Shown here: positions 6,635 to 13,453 of the stretch, piece after piece
Numbering within the stretch: position 1 is the first letter of the stretch
Layout of the letters: the number at the start of each line of letters is the position of its first letter
Assembly (NCBI GenBank): GCA_965368175.1
Contig: CBDULX010000064.1
Location: 1 to 14,486, forward strand
Direction: 5' to 3'
From: CBDULX01 sp965368175
GTDB lineage: Bacteria > Pseudomonadota > Gammaproteobacteria > SZUA-229
DNA: 14,486 nucleotides
Program-made: the position numbers and the translations under genes
The notes under the pieces: model-generated
What the model saw: the letters and a program-made list of their open reading frames with translations, nothing else
Database searches by the model: none
Told to the model about the DNA's origin: nothing

Positions 6635-8773
6635 TTGAAATATAAATTCCTTGAAGGGGACCTGTGGGGAGGAGTATCGGCATCCGCAGTAATGCTGCCC
6701 CAGGCCACTGCCTTTGGAATTGCACTCTGGGCACCCTATAGTCAGTCACCTGCACTGGGAGCGATGGCGGGATTAATCACCGCCATCGCCCTGAGTTTTT
6801 CCTCTGGCCTGAGCCGGGGCACTACCGGCATGGTGAGTGCTCCGACCGGGCCGACCATGGTACTGGTCAGTGGTGCCCTGATTTCTCTTTCCATAAATGG
6901 CTATACAGGCTCCCAGCTAGTCATCCATATTGGATTAATGCTGTTCATCAGCGGCCTGTTACAGATTATCATCGGCCAGTCCAACGGCGGCAAGCTGATC
7001 AAGTTCATCCCCTATCCTGTGGTGGCGGGATTCATGACCGGCTCAGCACTGTTAATGATTCACTCTCAGATCAACATGCTGGAGCTAACCGATATTGGAC
7101 ATGCATTCAGCCACCAGCTCTGGATACCCTGGCTAACGGCGCTGATCACCTTTGCCGGAATGTCTCTTATTCCACGCTGGCTACCGAAAATACCAGGCAC
7201 CATTTCCGGGCTGATCGCAGGCTCACTGAGCTTTCATCTGCTCAACCATCTGGCCCATTTCAGTTATCCGCAGCAGTGGGTGGTCGGGCAACTTCCTAAA
7301 CTCTCAAGCCTCCAGCTGGTCATCCCTGCATCACTGGACAACATTGCCTGGCACATAATCCTGCCGGTGAGCCTGGCACTGGCGGTGTTATCTTCGCTGG
7401 ACAGCCTGCTGACATCTGTCCTGGTTGATGCAGCCACCGGTGAACGACACCAGGCCAAGCGCGAATTAACGGGGCAGGGAGTCGGGCAAATGCTAGCAGC
7501 CCTGTTTGGAGGCGTAGCCGGTGCTGGCACTACGGGTGCTTCTCTGGTTGCCGTAAATAGCGGAGGCCGATACTGGGCCTCCATAGTTACAGCCCTGATT
7601 ATTCTGCTCATCATTCTTGCCCTGGGGCCCATTGCCGCCCTGCTGCCGATCAGTGTACTGGCTGGAGTTATTCTGCATGTTGCCATTCTGGGCATGCTGG
7701 AACGGGATATCCTGCTCTGGCTGAAACGCCGCACAAGCCGGATGGACGCATTGACGGCACTGCTGGTAACGGGAGTGACCATCGCTTATGACCTGATGGT
7801 GGCTGTTGGTTTTGGTGTAATGTTATCGGTTTTGATGTTTTTGCGATCGCAGATTTTGTCACCGGTGATCCATCGTCAATCGAATATAAAACAACATCCA
7901 TCTTTACGCCGACGCCCCGAAGAACAGCGTAATCTTCTCGATAAACACGCTGACCAGATCTTGATTTATGAACTCAAGGGAAACCTGTTTTTTGGTACGG
8001 TCGATCATCTGTTCGTGCAATTCAGTTTAGATGTACAGCATCCTCAGCAAATTATCCTGGATATGGCCAGGGTGCAGCAGGTCGATTTAACCGCTGTGAG
8101 GATGCTGCAACAGATGGCTGAACGATTAAAGGCTGCCGGAGGCGAACTAATTTTCACCAATGTTCGTCGAGGTAAAGGCCTGAGTCCTAAAGTTGAAAAA
8201 ACCCTGCGCCAGATCAGCCCTCATCACAGCGGGGACTACCCTGTCAAAACCTTTATTGATGCCGATGAAGCTATCGAATACGCAGAAAACCGACTGCTGA
8301 AACATTTAGGCGAAGAGATCAGTGAACACCAGAGAGTGGAACTGGAAGACAGCAGCCTGCTGCATGGGCTGCCTTCTGAAAGCATTCAAATACTCAATCA
8401 GGTTCTCAAACCGCTCACTTTAAAATCTGGCGAAATGCTGTTCCATATTAATGATATGGGCAAGGAGCTTTACATCGTACTGGAAGGCGAAGTGGACATA
8501 CTCCTGCCCTATGGCAAAGGCCACTATAAACGGTTATCGAAATTTGGTGCCGGTGCCTTTTTTGGTGAAATTGCCTTCCTCAAACCCGGCCCGAGAACGG
8601 CCGATGCCAAGGCCATGAGCGACACAGAACTGGTAATGCTCACTCGCAAGGGCTTTCAGCAACTCAGGGAACAATATCCTGAAACGGCTGTTAAACTGCT
8701 GATGCGCCTGGGGCGAGAACTCAGCGACCGATTGCGCTGGTCCGATGCCGAACTACGTCGTCTGGCGGAATAG
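6635..8773 (+). CDS. SulP family anion transporter fused to STAS and cyclic-nucleotide-binding domains
   Basis: This is a 712-residue inner-membrane protein. Residues about 5-405 are the SulP transporter core with many hydrophobic segments; LPQATAFGIALWAPY matches the first SulP helix, and GGVAGAGTTGASLVAVNSGGR matches the conserved late helix. Residues about 440-550 are a STAS domain (ELKGNLFFGTVD, then IILDMARVQQVDLTAVRML). Residues about 575-695 are a cyclic-nucleotide-binding domain, with a cassette FFGEIAFLKPGPRTADAKA in which E645 and R654 fit the ligand-binding Glu and Arg. SulP proteins carry sulfate, bicarbonate or dicarboxylates; the substrate cannot be told here. The start is TTG at 6635, since an in-frame TAA lies just upstream and the next ATG would lose the first helix. 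Translational coupling to the previous gene is likely. Confidence 0.93.
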   Translation: MKYKFLEGDLWGGVSASAVMLPQATAFGIALWAPYSQSPALGAMAGLITAIALSFSSGLSRGTTGMVSAPTGPTMVLVSGALISLSINGYTGSQLVIHIGLMLFISGLLQIIIGQSNGGKLIKFIPYPVVAGFMTGSALLMIHSQINMLELTDIGHAFSHQLWIPWLTALITFAGMSLIPRWLPKIPGTISGLIAGSLSFHLLNHLAHFSYPQQWVVGQLPKLSSLQLVIPASLDNIAWHIILPVSLALAVLSSLDSLLTSVLVDAATGERHQAKRELTGQGVGQMLAALFGGVAGAGTTGASLVAVNSGGRYWASIVTALIILLIILALGPIAALLPISVLAGVILHVAILGMLERDILLWLKRRTSRMDALTALLVTGVTIAYDLMVAVGFGVMLSVLMFLRSQILSPVIHRQSNIKQHPSLRRRPEEQRNLLDKHADQILIYELKGNLFFGTVDHLFVQFSLDVQHPQQIILDMARVQQVDLTAVRMLQQMAERLKAAGGELIFTNVRRGKGLSPKVEKTLRQISPHHSGDYPVKTFIDADEAIEYAENRLLKHLGEEISEHQRVELEDSSLLHGLPSESIQILNQVLKPLTLKSGEMLFHINDMGKELYIVLEGEVDILLPYGKGHYKRLSKFGAGAFFGEIAFLKPGPRTADAKAMSDTELVMLTRKGFQQLREQYPETAVKLLMRLGRELSDRLRWSDAELRRLAE

Positions 8774-8799
8774 CATTTAGAAGGATTTAAAAAAATATG

Positions 8800-8957
8800 T
8801 CCGCAAATGCACGCAAATAAACGCTAATGCTTTATTTGTGCGCCTTTGGCCCACAAACCATAATTGCTTTTGATTTTATTCGCGTTGACGTGCATGGATG
8901 CACTAATGTCGCAACTGCATGGATGCATTAGAGCGACCATTTGCGTGCATTTGCGGA
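8800..8957. repeat. 158-bp palindromic element between convergent genes
   Basis: TCCGCAAATGCACGCAAAT (8800-8818) is repeated exactly in inverted form at 8939-8957. With a 2-base gap and a few mismatches the arms extend to 8830 and back to 8925. Inside lies a direct repeat, with TGCATGGATGCA at 8891-8902 and again at 8916-8927. On the minus strand the left arm is followed by a run of seven T, so it may also stop transcripts from the 9704-8994 gene. It lies between convergent genes and fits a MITE or REP-like element. Other than this there is nothing in 8774-8993. Confidence 0.75.
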
Positions 8958-8993
8958 TAAATTTATTGCTTTTAATTTTTCCAGCAAATTAAC

Positions 8994-9704
8994 TTAGTTA
9001 ACGGGCAGTTTTTCCCTGAGTTTATCGCGATCGAACCACCAGTTTCCTTCTTCCACAATGGCGTTTAGTATCATACCCATACGCGGCAGAAATACTGCAG
9101 GGTCTTTCAGCCCCAGTTTTTCCATCCAGAAATCCAGAGCTTCCTGGGATTTCACGTCGCCATGTCGCTGGGCGACTTTAGCAATCAGGTTGGTGGTGAG
9201 GAAACTCAGGCTCTTGTGTTTCTCATCATCACAACGCAGGCCAACGATGTAATGGGCCGTAACCGCCGCCACGGCAGCACCATCGGAAGAATCAGGTGTT
9301 TCATCAACGATATAGTTCATCATCACGATAGTCTGCTCAGGATCAATCGGGTAAGTTACCGATAACCATACTCCATGCGCCAGAGCCACAATTGATGCTG
9401 GCTGATCAGTCTGATACAGGATATCACAGGCTTCCACCGCTTCAGGCCAGGATTCATTATCAACAAATATCTCAAAGGCCTGTTTACCGGTATTCCAGGC
9501 TTCTTCGTTGCGATTCAGGCCGAGCAGCGCATTGGACTGCTCCAGTAAAATTTTAGCCCGGTCGACCGCTGTTGCAGTAGCTGGTAATGCGGCCAGGTGC
9601 TGTTCGGCTTCGGCCAGCTGCTGCTCTAAAAATTCATGGGCTTTGGCATCATCGGATGCTTCTATGATCCCGGTTTCAGATTTGATACTTTTTTCTTCAG
9701 ACAT
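8994..9704 (-). CDS. uncharacterised helical-repeat (TPR-like) protein, 236 residues
   Basis: The product is acidic and almost wholly helical, without signal peptide or membrane segment. Segments such as AKILLEQSNALLGLNRNEEAWNTG and WPEAVEACDILYQT have the small-large helix pairing of TPR-like repeats, followed by more helices (HYIVGLRCDDEKHKSLSFLTTNL) and a Trp-rich end (EEGNWWFDRDKLREKLPVN). It is probably a cytoplasmic scaffold. The start ATG at 9704 has only a weak ribosome site. It lies 89 bases downstream of the 10465-9794 gene on the same strand, with a hairpin in the gap, so it may be expressed from the same transcript. Confidence 0.8.
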   Translation of the reverse strand: MSEEKSIKSETGIIEASDDAKAHEFLEQQLAEAEQHLAALPATATAVDRAKILLEQSNALLGLNRNEEAWNTGKQAFEIFVDNESWPEAVEACDILYQTDQPASIVALAHGVWLSVTYPIDPEQTIVMMNYIVDETPDSSDGAAVAAVTAHYIVGLRCDDEKHKSLSFLTTNLIAKVAQRHGDVKSQEALDFWMEKLGLKDPAVFLPRMGMILNAIVEEGNWWFDRDKLREKLPVN

Positions 9705-9727
9705 AATTCGCTACTTAATTGCTTGAA

Positions 9728-9752
9728 GTTAGCTTTTTACAGATAAGCTAAC
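9728..9752 (-). other. intercistronic hairpin
   Basis: GTTAGCTT (9728-9735) and AAGCTAAC (9745-9752) form a perfect 8-bp stem with a 9-base loop. No T-run follows on the minus strand. It may tune expression or protect transcript ends between the 223- and 236-residue genes. Confidence 0.45.
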
Positions 9753-9793
9753 CAGGTTTCAACACACTTATATTGGGGTAGATCCCGTAAATT

Positions 9794-10465
9794 CTAGTTA
9801 CTGGCCTGAGAAACTACCGTCACCTGCACTTCCATCTCAGCCAGCCTTTGCTCAGCCCCGGATTTGCTTTCATCATCCAGTTCAATCTTAGCCAGCAGCT
9901 CCCGAGCCTGCTGAACCAGCATAATCTGTTGCTCCGGCACAAAAATCTGCATTGCCATACGCAGATTGTCGACCGATTCACTGAGCAGCACCCGTACCAG
10001 ATCATCTGCCACGATGGGGCTGTCTGGCCGGAGCAGGTCTGCCACCAGTGGATATTCCAGCAGGGCAAAATGGGATTCCCTGGCTTTTTCTTCATTCTCC
10101 AGCTTGGACTGAGCCTGGAAATCCTGACCCACGCCTTTCCACATGGCCTGCATAATTGAAGCCAGCAGGCGTTTTATCATTGTTTTTATTTCTCCCTGAT
10201 CACCGGCCAGACCGGAGCACTGCTCATAACTCTTATCCAGTAACTCCTTCAGTTTCAGCACCACATCGGCATCCGTATTTGCATCAAGCTCTAACGCCTG
10301 CTGCACCAGATCACGGAAATGGTTCATGAATTCATCAACTTCTTCAGCATCCTGCTTACGAGCCTGGATTATGTCTATTTCTGAAATCTCAGCCTCTGCA
10401 AACAACGGATTCTGGTATTTTCGTCTAAGATGGCGTTCTCTGACCCCGGGATTAGTACTGAACAT
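9794..10465 (-). CDS. uncharacterised helical protein, 223 residues
   Basis: This is a soluble, acidic, helical protein. It begins MFSTNPGVRERHLRRKYQNP, continues with a heptad-like helix (AEEVDEFMNHFRDLVQQALEL), a segment LDKSYEQCSGLAGDQGEIK, and a later block LLEYPLVADLLRPDSPIVADDLVRVLLSE. No catalytic motif is seen and I do not recognise the family. The start ATG at 10465 has a perfect AGGAGG seven bases upstream and overlaps the stop of the preceding gene by one base (TGATG). Translation of the two is almost certainly coupled, which suggests the products work together. Confidence 0.85.
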   Translation of the reverse strand: MFSTNPGVRERHLRRKYQNPLFAEAEISEIDIIQARKQDAEEVDEFMNHFRDLVQQALELDANTDADVVLKLKELLDKSYEQCSGLAGDQGEIKTMIKRLLASIMQAMWKGVGQDFQAQSKLENEEKARESHFALLEYPLVADLLRPDSPIVADDLVRVLLSESVDNLRMAMQIFVPEQQIMLVQQARELLAKIELDDESKSGAEQRLAEMEVQVTVVSQASN

Positions 10466-10854
10466 CAGGCAGCCTCCTGTAAAGCACGGTCAATCACCGC
10501 TGCAATCACCTGCTCTTCGATTGGAAAAGGCAGGGTTTCATATACATGGGCTTTGGCCAGCAAACGTTCCAGCTTGTCTCGTTGCTCCAGCTCATAGAAT
10601 ACGATGACTCGTGTATTGGGCATACGCTCCACCGTCGCCATCAAGGACTCAAGGCTGCTGGTACGGTCCCGGAAATCACTCTGATAATTGAATTCCGCCA
10701 CGATCACGGAAGGCTGCCTCTTTTTAAGCAATTTAATGGCCTTGCGCATACTGTCCGCTCGCTGCACTTCAAAGCCTCTGGACCGATACAGGCTGGAAAA
10801 ATCCGGATAGCCGCCTAATTCTACTATCGAAAGCAGCATCTGCTGGTCTGCCAT
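10465..10854 (-). CDS. degenerate receiver-like protein, 129 residues
   Basis: Length and alternating beta-alpha pattern suggest a single CheY-like receiver domain: LLSIVELGG, then PSVIVAEFNY, then TRVIVFYE, then YETLPFPI near the end. Key receiver residues are missing. The acidic pair after the first strand is not seen, the phosphoacceptor Asp position is Glu (E54), the Ser/Thr after the fourth strand is absent, and the Lys of the KPF motif is Leu (LPF, 108-110). It would not be phosphorylated in the usual way and may bind a partner. It is the first gene of the operon with the 223-residue gene. The start ATG at 10854 has only a weak ribosome site. Confidence 0.75.
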   Translation of the reverse strand: MADQQMLLSIVELGGYPDFSSLYRSRGFEVQRADSMRKAIKLLKKRQPSVIVAEFNYQSDFRDRTSSLESLMATVERMPNTRVIVFYELEQRDKLERLLAKAHVYETLPFPIEEQVIAAVIDRALQEAA

Positions 10855-11024
10855 AATTCAGGGTCTCATTCTAAGCTAGCTGCACATTATATCAGTCTGG
10901 GCATGGTCGGGTGCATGATCAACCACATAAAATTTTTTACAACACAATCAACAGTTTGCAATTACTCCGCTTCTCTATAGAGGCATTTGATACTATAGTA
11001 GGCATATATCCAGAATCACTCCAC
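10855..11024 (+). promoter_or_regulatory. divergent intergenic region upstream of the HU-like operon
   Basis: This 170-base region separates the minus-strand receiver-like operon from the HU-like operon. A TACTAT at 10991-10996 could be the -10 of the HU operon, but the matching -35 is poor. CTATAG followed by GGCAT occurs twice, at 10975-10986 and 10993-11005, 18 bases apart, and may be a binding site. There is no clear ribosome site before ATG 11025. Confidence 0.35.
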
Positions 11025-11282
11025 ATGAATACCACAGACCTCATCAAGCAACTCTCAGAACAACTTAACATCAGCCGAGCTGAGGCTCGCCGTATGTTGA
11101 AGCAGGAGCTGTCTGCTCTCAGCCAGCAGTTGTCCGAGGGTAAAAATGTAATTATTCGTGGATTTGGCACCCTGGGCTTAAGAAATATTCGCGCCAGCAA
11201 GAAAACCCCTGATCCAGGACAAACAGTATTTTTCAGAGCGTCACAGAAACTCAAGTCCATAGTTCGCCCCTGGAGACCCTGA
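11025..11282 (+). CDS. small HU/IHF-family DNA-binding protein, 85 residues
   Basis: This is a histone-like protein that should bind and bend DNA as a dimer in the cytoplasm. The helical half is MNTTDLIKQLSEQLNISRAEARRMLKQEL, followed by the HU signature strand VIIRGFGTLGLRNIR. The DNA-binding arm is recognisable (ASKKTPDPGQTVFFRASQKLKSIV) and slightly shorter than in HU, and keeps a proline at the tip. The frame is open further upstream to an ATG at 10911, but the family start is the ATG at 11025. Its TGA overlaps the ATG of the next gene by one base (TGATG), so the two products are made together. It is a plausible dimer partner for the HU domain of that protein. Confidence 0.88.
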   Translation: MNTTDLIKQLSEQLNISRAEARRMLKQELSALSQQLSEGKNVIIRGFGTLGLRNIRASKKTPDPGQTVFFRASQKLKSIVRPWRP

Positions 11283-12448
11283 TGACTGAACACATCTATG
11301 AAAGCGCTATACGCGAGCAGATTGCTAAACACTCCACGGACAGTAAAAAAGAGCTACAGCAATTCTCTGGACAGTTATTCGATACCATCAGCCAGGCTCT
11401 GTTACAGGATGGCCATGTGCGTATCCACCAGTTTGGCAGCTTCAAACTCAACTGGGCCAAAGAACGCCGTGGTCGACACCCCAGAACCGGGGCACCCCTG
11501 CTTATTCCGGCACAACCTCGTATCAGTTTCACACCAGCCAAAGCTTTAAAAGACCAGGTAAATATGAAACCCGAGGCTGTTAAACCAGCAATATCGCCCT
11601 TAACGCCTGTTATTGATGACAGTAGCAAAACCAGGAAGCAAAACAAATCTGCACCACCAGAGGCACCACAAACGGGTATTATTAATGCACCTGCACTCCC
11701 ACAAGCAAAGCCTTCCACTGGAAATGTTGAACAGAACATTCCTCGCCCTGCAGTCAAAGCCGAACGAGTATTAGTCCTTAAGCGCCGGACAGCACTGGCA
11801 GCTTCCATCATTGTCGCCCTTATTGCTGCTGTGTTGATCTGGCCAGGCGACAAAAATGATGTCCGCTCAGTCCTGGAACCTGTTGCGATACCTGATTTGA
11901 TTCATTCCAGCAGTCAAAGCCTTATTACCAATAATCATGTTGCAGCATCAGCGCAAACCGATGACATTGAAGACCAGCTTTTGTCAGAACTTACACTATC
12001 CATCGATAAAGCTACTACAAAAGACGCCTCTACCCAACAACATAACAATGCACAAATCCCAGAGTCCTTTTTCCATGAACAAGCCCATAAACTGGTTGCT
12101 GGTGACAGTTTGTGGCGTTTATCCCGCAATCACTACACCAATCCTTTTTACTGGCCCCACATCTATCAAGCCAATCATTCAAAAATCGACAACCCACATA
12201 AACTTAAGCTCGATAGCTACATCCAGCTCCCTGCTATGCATGGACTACCAGAGAATCTCACCCCAGAAGACCGTCGCAGTATCGCCGAAGGCTATTTTCT
12301 CGTGTACCAGTATCTCAAGAAAACTAACAGAGCCTTCCCATACTATGCATTGCTAGGGGTCAACAAATTTGACCCTGCGGTAATTCAAAAACATATTTCT
12401 GAAATTGATGAACAGGACTGGCAAAGCTTCCAGCTGGCCAGCAACTAA
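11282..12448 (+). CDS. membrane-anchored HU/IHF-domain protein with periplasmic LysM domain
   Basis: This 388-residue protein has three recognisable parts. Residues about 5-92 are an HU/IHF domain, with HVRIHQFGSFKLNWAKERRG and arm RGRHPRTGAPLLIPAQPR, then FTPAKALKDQV. A proline- and glutamine-rich linker (about 95-160) follows. One membrane helix lies at about 170-187 (TALAASIIVALIAAVLIW), preceded by KRR, which puts the N-terminus in the cytoplasm. After a second linker, residues about 269-317 form a LysM domain (HKLVAGDSLWRLS, then WPHIYQANHSKI, then LDSYIQLP), which in other proteins binds peptidoglycan. The last 70 residues are helical and unrecognised. The inferred role is to tether DNA to the envelope. 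It overlaps the upstream HU-like gene by one base. A 78-residue gene follows 10 bases later. Confidence 0.88.
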   Translation: MTEHIYESAIREQIAKHSTDSKKELQQFSGQLFDTISQALLQDGHVRIHQFGSFKLNWAKERRGRHPRTGAPLLIPAQPRISFTPAKALKDQVNMKPEAVKPAISPLTPVIDDSSKTRKQNKSAPPEAPQTGIINAPALPQAKPSTGNVEQNIPRPAVKAERVLVLKRRTALAASIIVALIAAVLIWPGDKNDVRSVLEPVAIPDLIHSSSQSLITNNHVAASAQTDDIEDQLLSELTLSIDKATTKDASTQQHNNAQIPESFFHEQAHKLVAGDSLWRLSRNHYTNPFYWPHIYQANHSKIDNPHKLKLDSYIQLPAMHGLPENLTPEDRRSIAEGYFLVYQYLKKTNRAFPYYALLGVNKFDPAVIQKHISEIDEQDWQSFQLASN

Positions 12449-12458
12449 AGGCAGGATC

Positions 12459-12695
12459 ATGGCAGGCAAATTAATCGAACCCAAAGTTATCACCGATTTC
12501 AATAACAAACCTGTGTGTATTTTGCCAACTGGTTTTTATTTTGATGATCATCGCTGGGAAATGATCTGGCAACGATTCGATGCCAAAGGTGAATCGCTCA
12601 CTATGGAAGATTTAAGGCAACTGTTTCCTGATGAAGAAACCTTACGGGTTCCTGAGCTGGTACAGACCGGTGAAATGACTGTTAAGAAACCCTGA
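12459..12695 (+). CDS. uncharacterised protein of the HU-LysM operon, 78 residues
   Basis: I do not recognise a family. The product is small, soluble and acidic, with an N-terminal beta-like part (LIEPKVITDFNNKPVCILP), an aromatic centre (TGFYFDDHRWEMIWQRFD) and a helix-turn segment (LTMEDLRQLFPDEETLRV). The ATG at 12459 has AGGA two bases and AAGG about eight bases upstream; it begins 10 bases after the HU-LysM stop, so co-expression is likely. The TGA stop (12693-12695) lies inside the left arm of a dispersed palindromic repeat, so the end of the protein may have been set by the repeat. Confidence 0.75.
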   Translation: MAGKLIEPKVITDFNNKPVCILPTGFYFDDHRWEMIWQRFDAKGESLTMEDLRQLFPDEETLRVPELVQTGEMTVKKP

Positions 12696-12754
12696 TCAAG
12701 TCCTGATTGTTTTACACTGACTAAATCCAACAGGACTTAATCAGGAGCACCTTA
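12691..12754. repeat. hairpin copy of the CTGATYAAGTC repeat family
   Basis: The arms CCTGATCAAGTCCTG (12691-12705) and CAGGACTTAATCAGG (12731-12745) pair with one mismatch over 15 bp around a 25-base loop. The right flank to 12754, read on the minus strand, begins TAAGGTGCTCCTGATTAAG and matches 14466-14486. The left arm and loop match 13408-13437. It overlaps the stop of the 12459-12695 gene and may also act as a 3'-end hairpin. Confidence 0.75.
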
Positions 12755-12774
12755 TTAAGCCCAACGTATTTTTT

Positions 12775-12790
12775 TGTGACTTGCGTCACA
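12775..12790 (+). promoter_or_regulatory. CRP-type binding site
   Basis: TGTGA-CTTGCG-TCACA matches both half sites of the CRP/Vfr consensus (TGTGA-N6-TCACA) exactly. It lies just upstream of the promoter at 12799-12826. The centre is near -50 from the predicted start, which is not one of the most usual activating positions, so the effect is uncertain. Confidence 0.55.
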
Positions 12791-12798
12791 CTCATTGG

Positions 12799-12826
12799 TT
12801 GATGGGGATATTTCCTGTTATATAAA
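12799..12826 (+). promoter_or_regulatory. sigma70-type promoter candidate
   Basis: TTGATG (12799-12804) and TATAAA (12821-12826) are 16 bases apart. Transcription would start near 12833, about 210 bases before ATG 13046, leaving a long leader or a separate short transcript. Confidence 0.45.
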
Positions 12827-12832
12827 TCATCT

Positions 12833-13003
12833 TTTAAGCAATAATCAACTTATGTGATGATTTTATGAATTATAAAAAACACTGCATGCCTGTAATAACA
12901 GTGCAGCCAAATATGACCAACCTACAATAAACACGTCCCGTCACAGAACTTTTATATTTATTCATTAATAATTTCAGCATTGGCACGCTGAAATTTGTTT
13001 TTT
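12833..13003 (+). ncRNA. candidate small RNA or long 5' leader
   Basis: This AT-rich segment of about 170 bases is bounded by a promoter with a CRP-type site and by a hairpin with a T-run. It contains a small stem-loop, CACTG (12880-12884) with CAGTG (12899-12903), and a 21-codon reading frame from ATG 12865 to TAA 12930 (MNYKKHCMPVITVQPNMTNL and one more residue) with a weak ribosome site. It could be a CRP-controlled small RNA, a leader peptide region, or simply the untranslated leader of the 13046 gene. Confidence 0.25.
12970..13003 (+). terminator. intrinsic terminator or attenuator candidate
   Basis: AATTTCAGC (12970-12978) and GCTGAAATT (12987-12995) form a perfect 9-bp stem with an 8-base loop, followed by TG and six T. 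The stem is AT-rich, so it is moderate in strength. It sits 43 bases before ATG 13046, where it would end the upstream transcript or control entry into that gene. Confidence 0.5.
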
Positions 13004-13045
13004 CATTAAAAATAATTGAACAAAAAAATTTCAGGTTTCGTGAAT

Positions 13046-13411
13046 ATGAATAACTCAATTGAAATAAGCTGTTCCCTGACAATCAAAAACATTCTGTGTG
13101 AAGCATTGAAAAATTATGCTTCACAGGCCCTGCATCAGGACAACATTCATCAGCAGAAGGCACGTCAGGAAATCCTTAATACTGTCAATAGAATAGAAGA
13201 GCATTATTCAGACCGTTTAAGTAATATTATTATCAATCGCAGTCTGACACCGGAATACACAGAAGCCATTAATTACCATTATGACAACATTCAGAAACAA
13301 CTGAATGTCTGTGTCAACGAACAGCGTCGCTTAATGCTTAAATTATTGAAGGGCAAATCCACCAAAACGATTGAACTGGACGAGGCCCTGAACAGAGACA
13401 AAATTTTCTGA
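13046..13411 (+). CDS. uncharacterised helical protein, 121 residues
   Basis: No family is recognised. The product is soluble and helical, lower in GC than its neighbours, with segments TIKNILCEALKNYASQAL, EILNTVNRIEEHYSDRL and YHYDNIQKQLNVCVNEQRR. The last part (NEQRRLMLKLLKGKSTKTIELDEALNR) faintly resembles the cytoplasmic tail of some CPA1 Na+/H+ antiporters; this is too weak to name it. The ATG at 13046 is preferred over a TTG at 13016, although the ribosome site is weak. Its TGA stop (13409-13411) lies within a CTGATCAAGTC repeat copy. Confidence 0.6.
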   Translation: MNNSIEISCSLTIKNILCEALKNYASQALHQDNIHQQKARQEILNTVNRIEEHYSDRLSNIIINRSLTPEYTEAINYHYDNIQKQLNVCVNEQRRLMLKLLKGKSTKTIELDEALNRDKIF

Positions 13412-13453
13412 TCAAGTCATGATTGCATTATGCTGGTTAAAAAAGCGTCCAGA
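13408..13453. repeat. dispersed repeat copy overlapping a stop codon
   Basis: It begins CTGATCAAGTCATGATTG and runs to GCGTCCAGA. The first 30 bases match 12692-12721 with about six differences, and the rest matches 5047-5082. The first TGA is the stop codon of the 13046-13411 gene. Confidence 0.65.

Noticed and set aside
7264..7782. A 172-codon minus-strand reading frame
   Set aside because: It is antisense to the SulP membrane domain; its Ser/Arg-rich translation is typical of a shadow frame.
8891..8940. Start of a CRISPR or tandem repeat array
   Set aside because: Only two units share 12 exact bases, with no spacers and no further units.
10911..11024. A 38-residue N-terminal extension of the small HU-like protein
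   Set aside because: The extension has no HU character, and the family start matches the ATG at 11025.
11296..11853. A 185-codon minus-strand reading frame
   Set aside because: It is antisense to the HU domain, linker and membrane helix of the HU-LysM gene, which is well supported.
12691..12745. Classic intrinsic terminator after the HU-LysM operon
   Set aside because: The hairpin is strong but has a 25-base loop and no T-run directly after it; sequence relatives elsewhere show it is a dispersed repeat.
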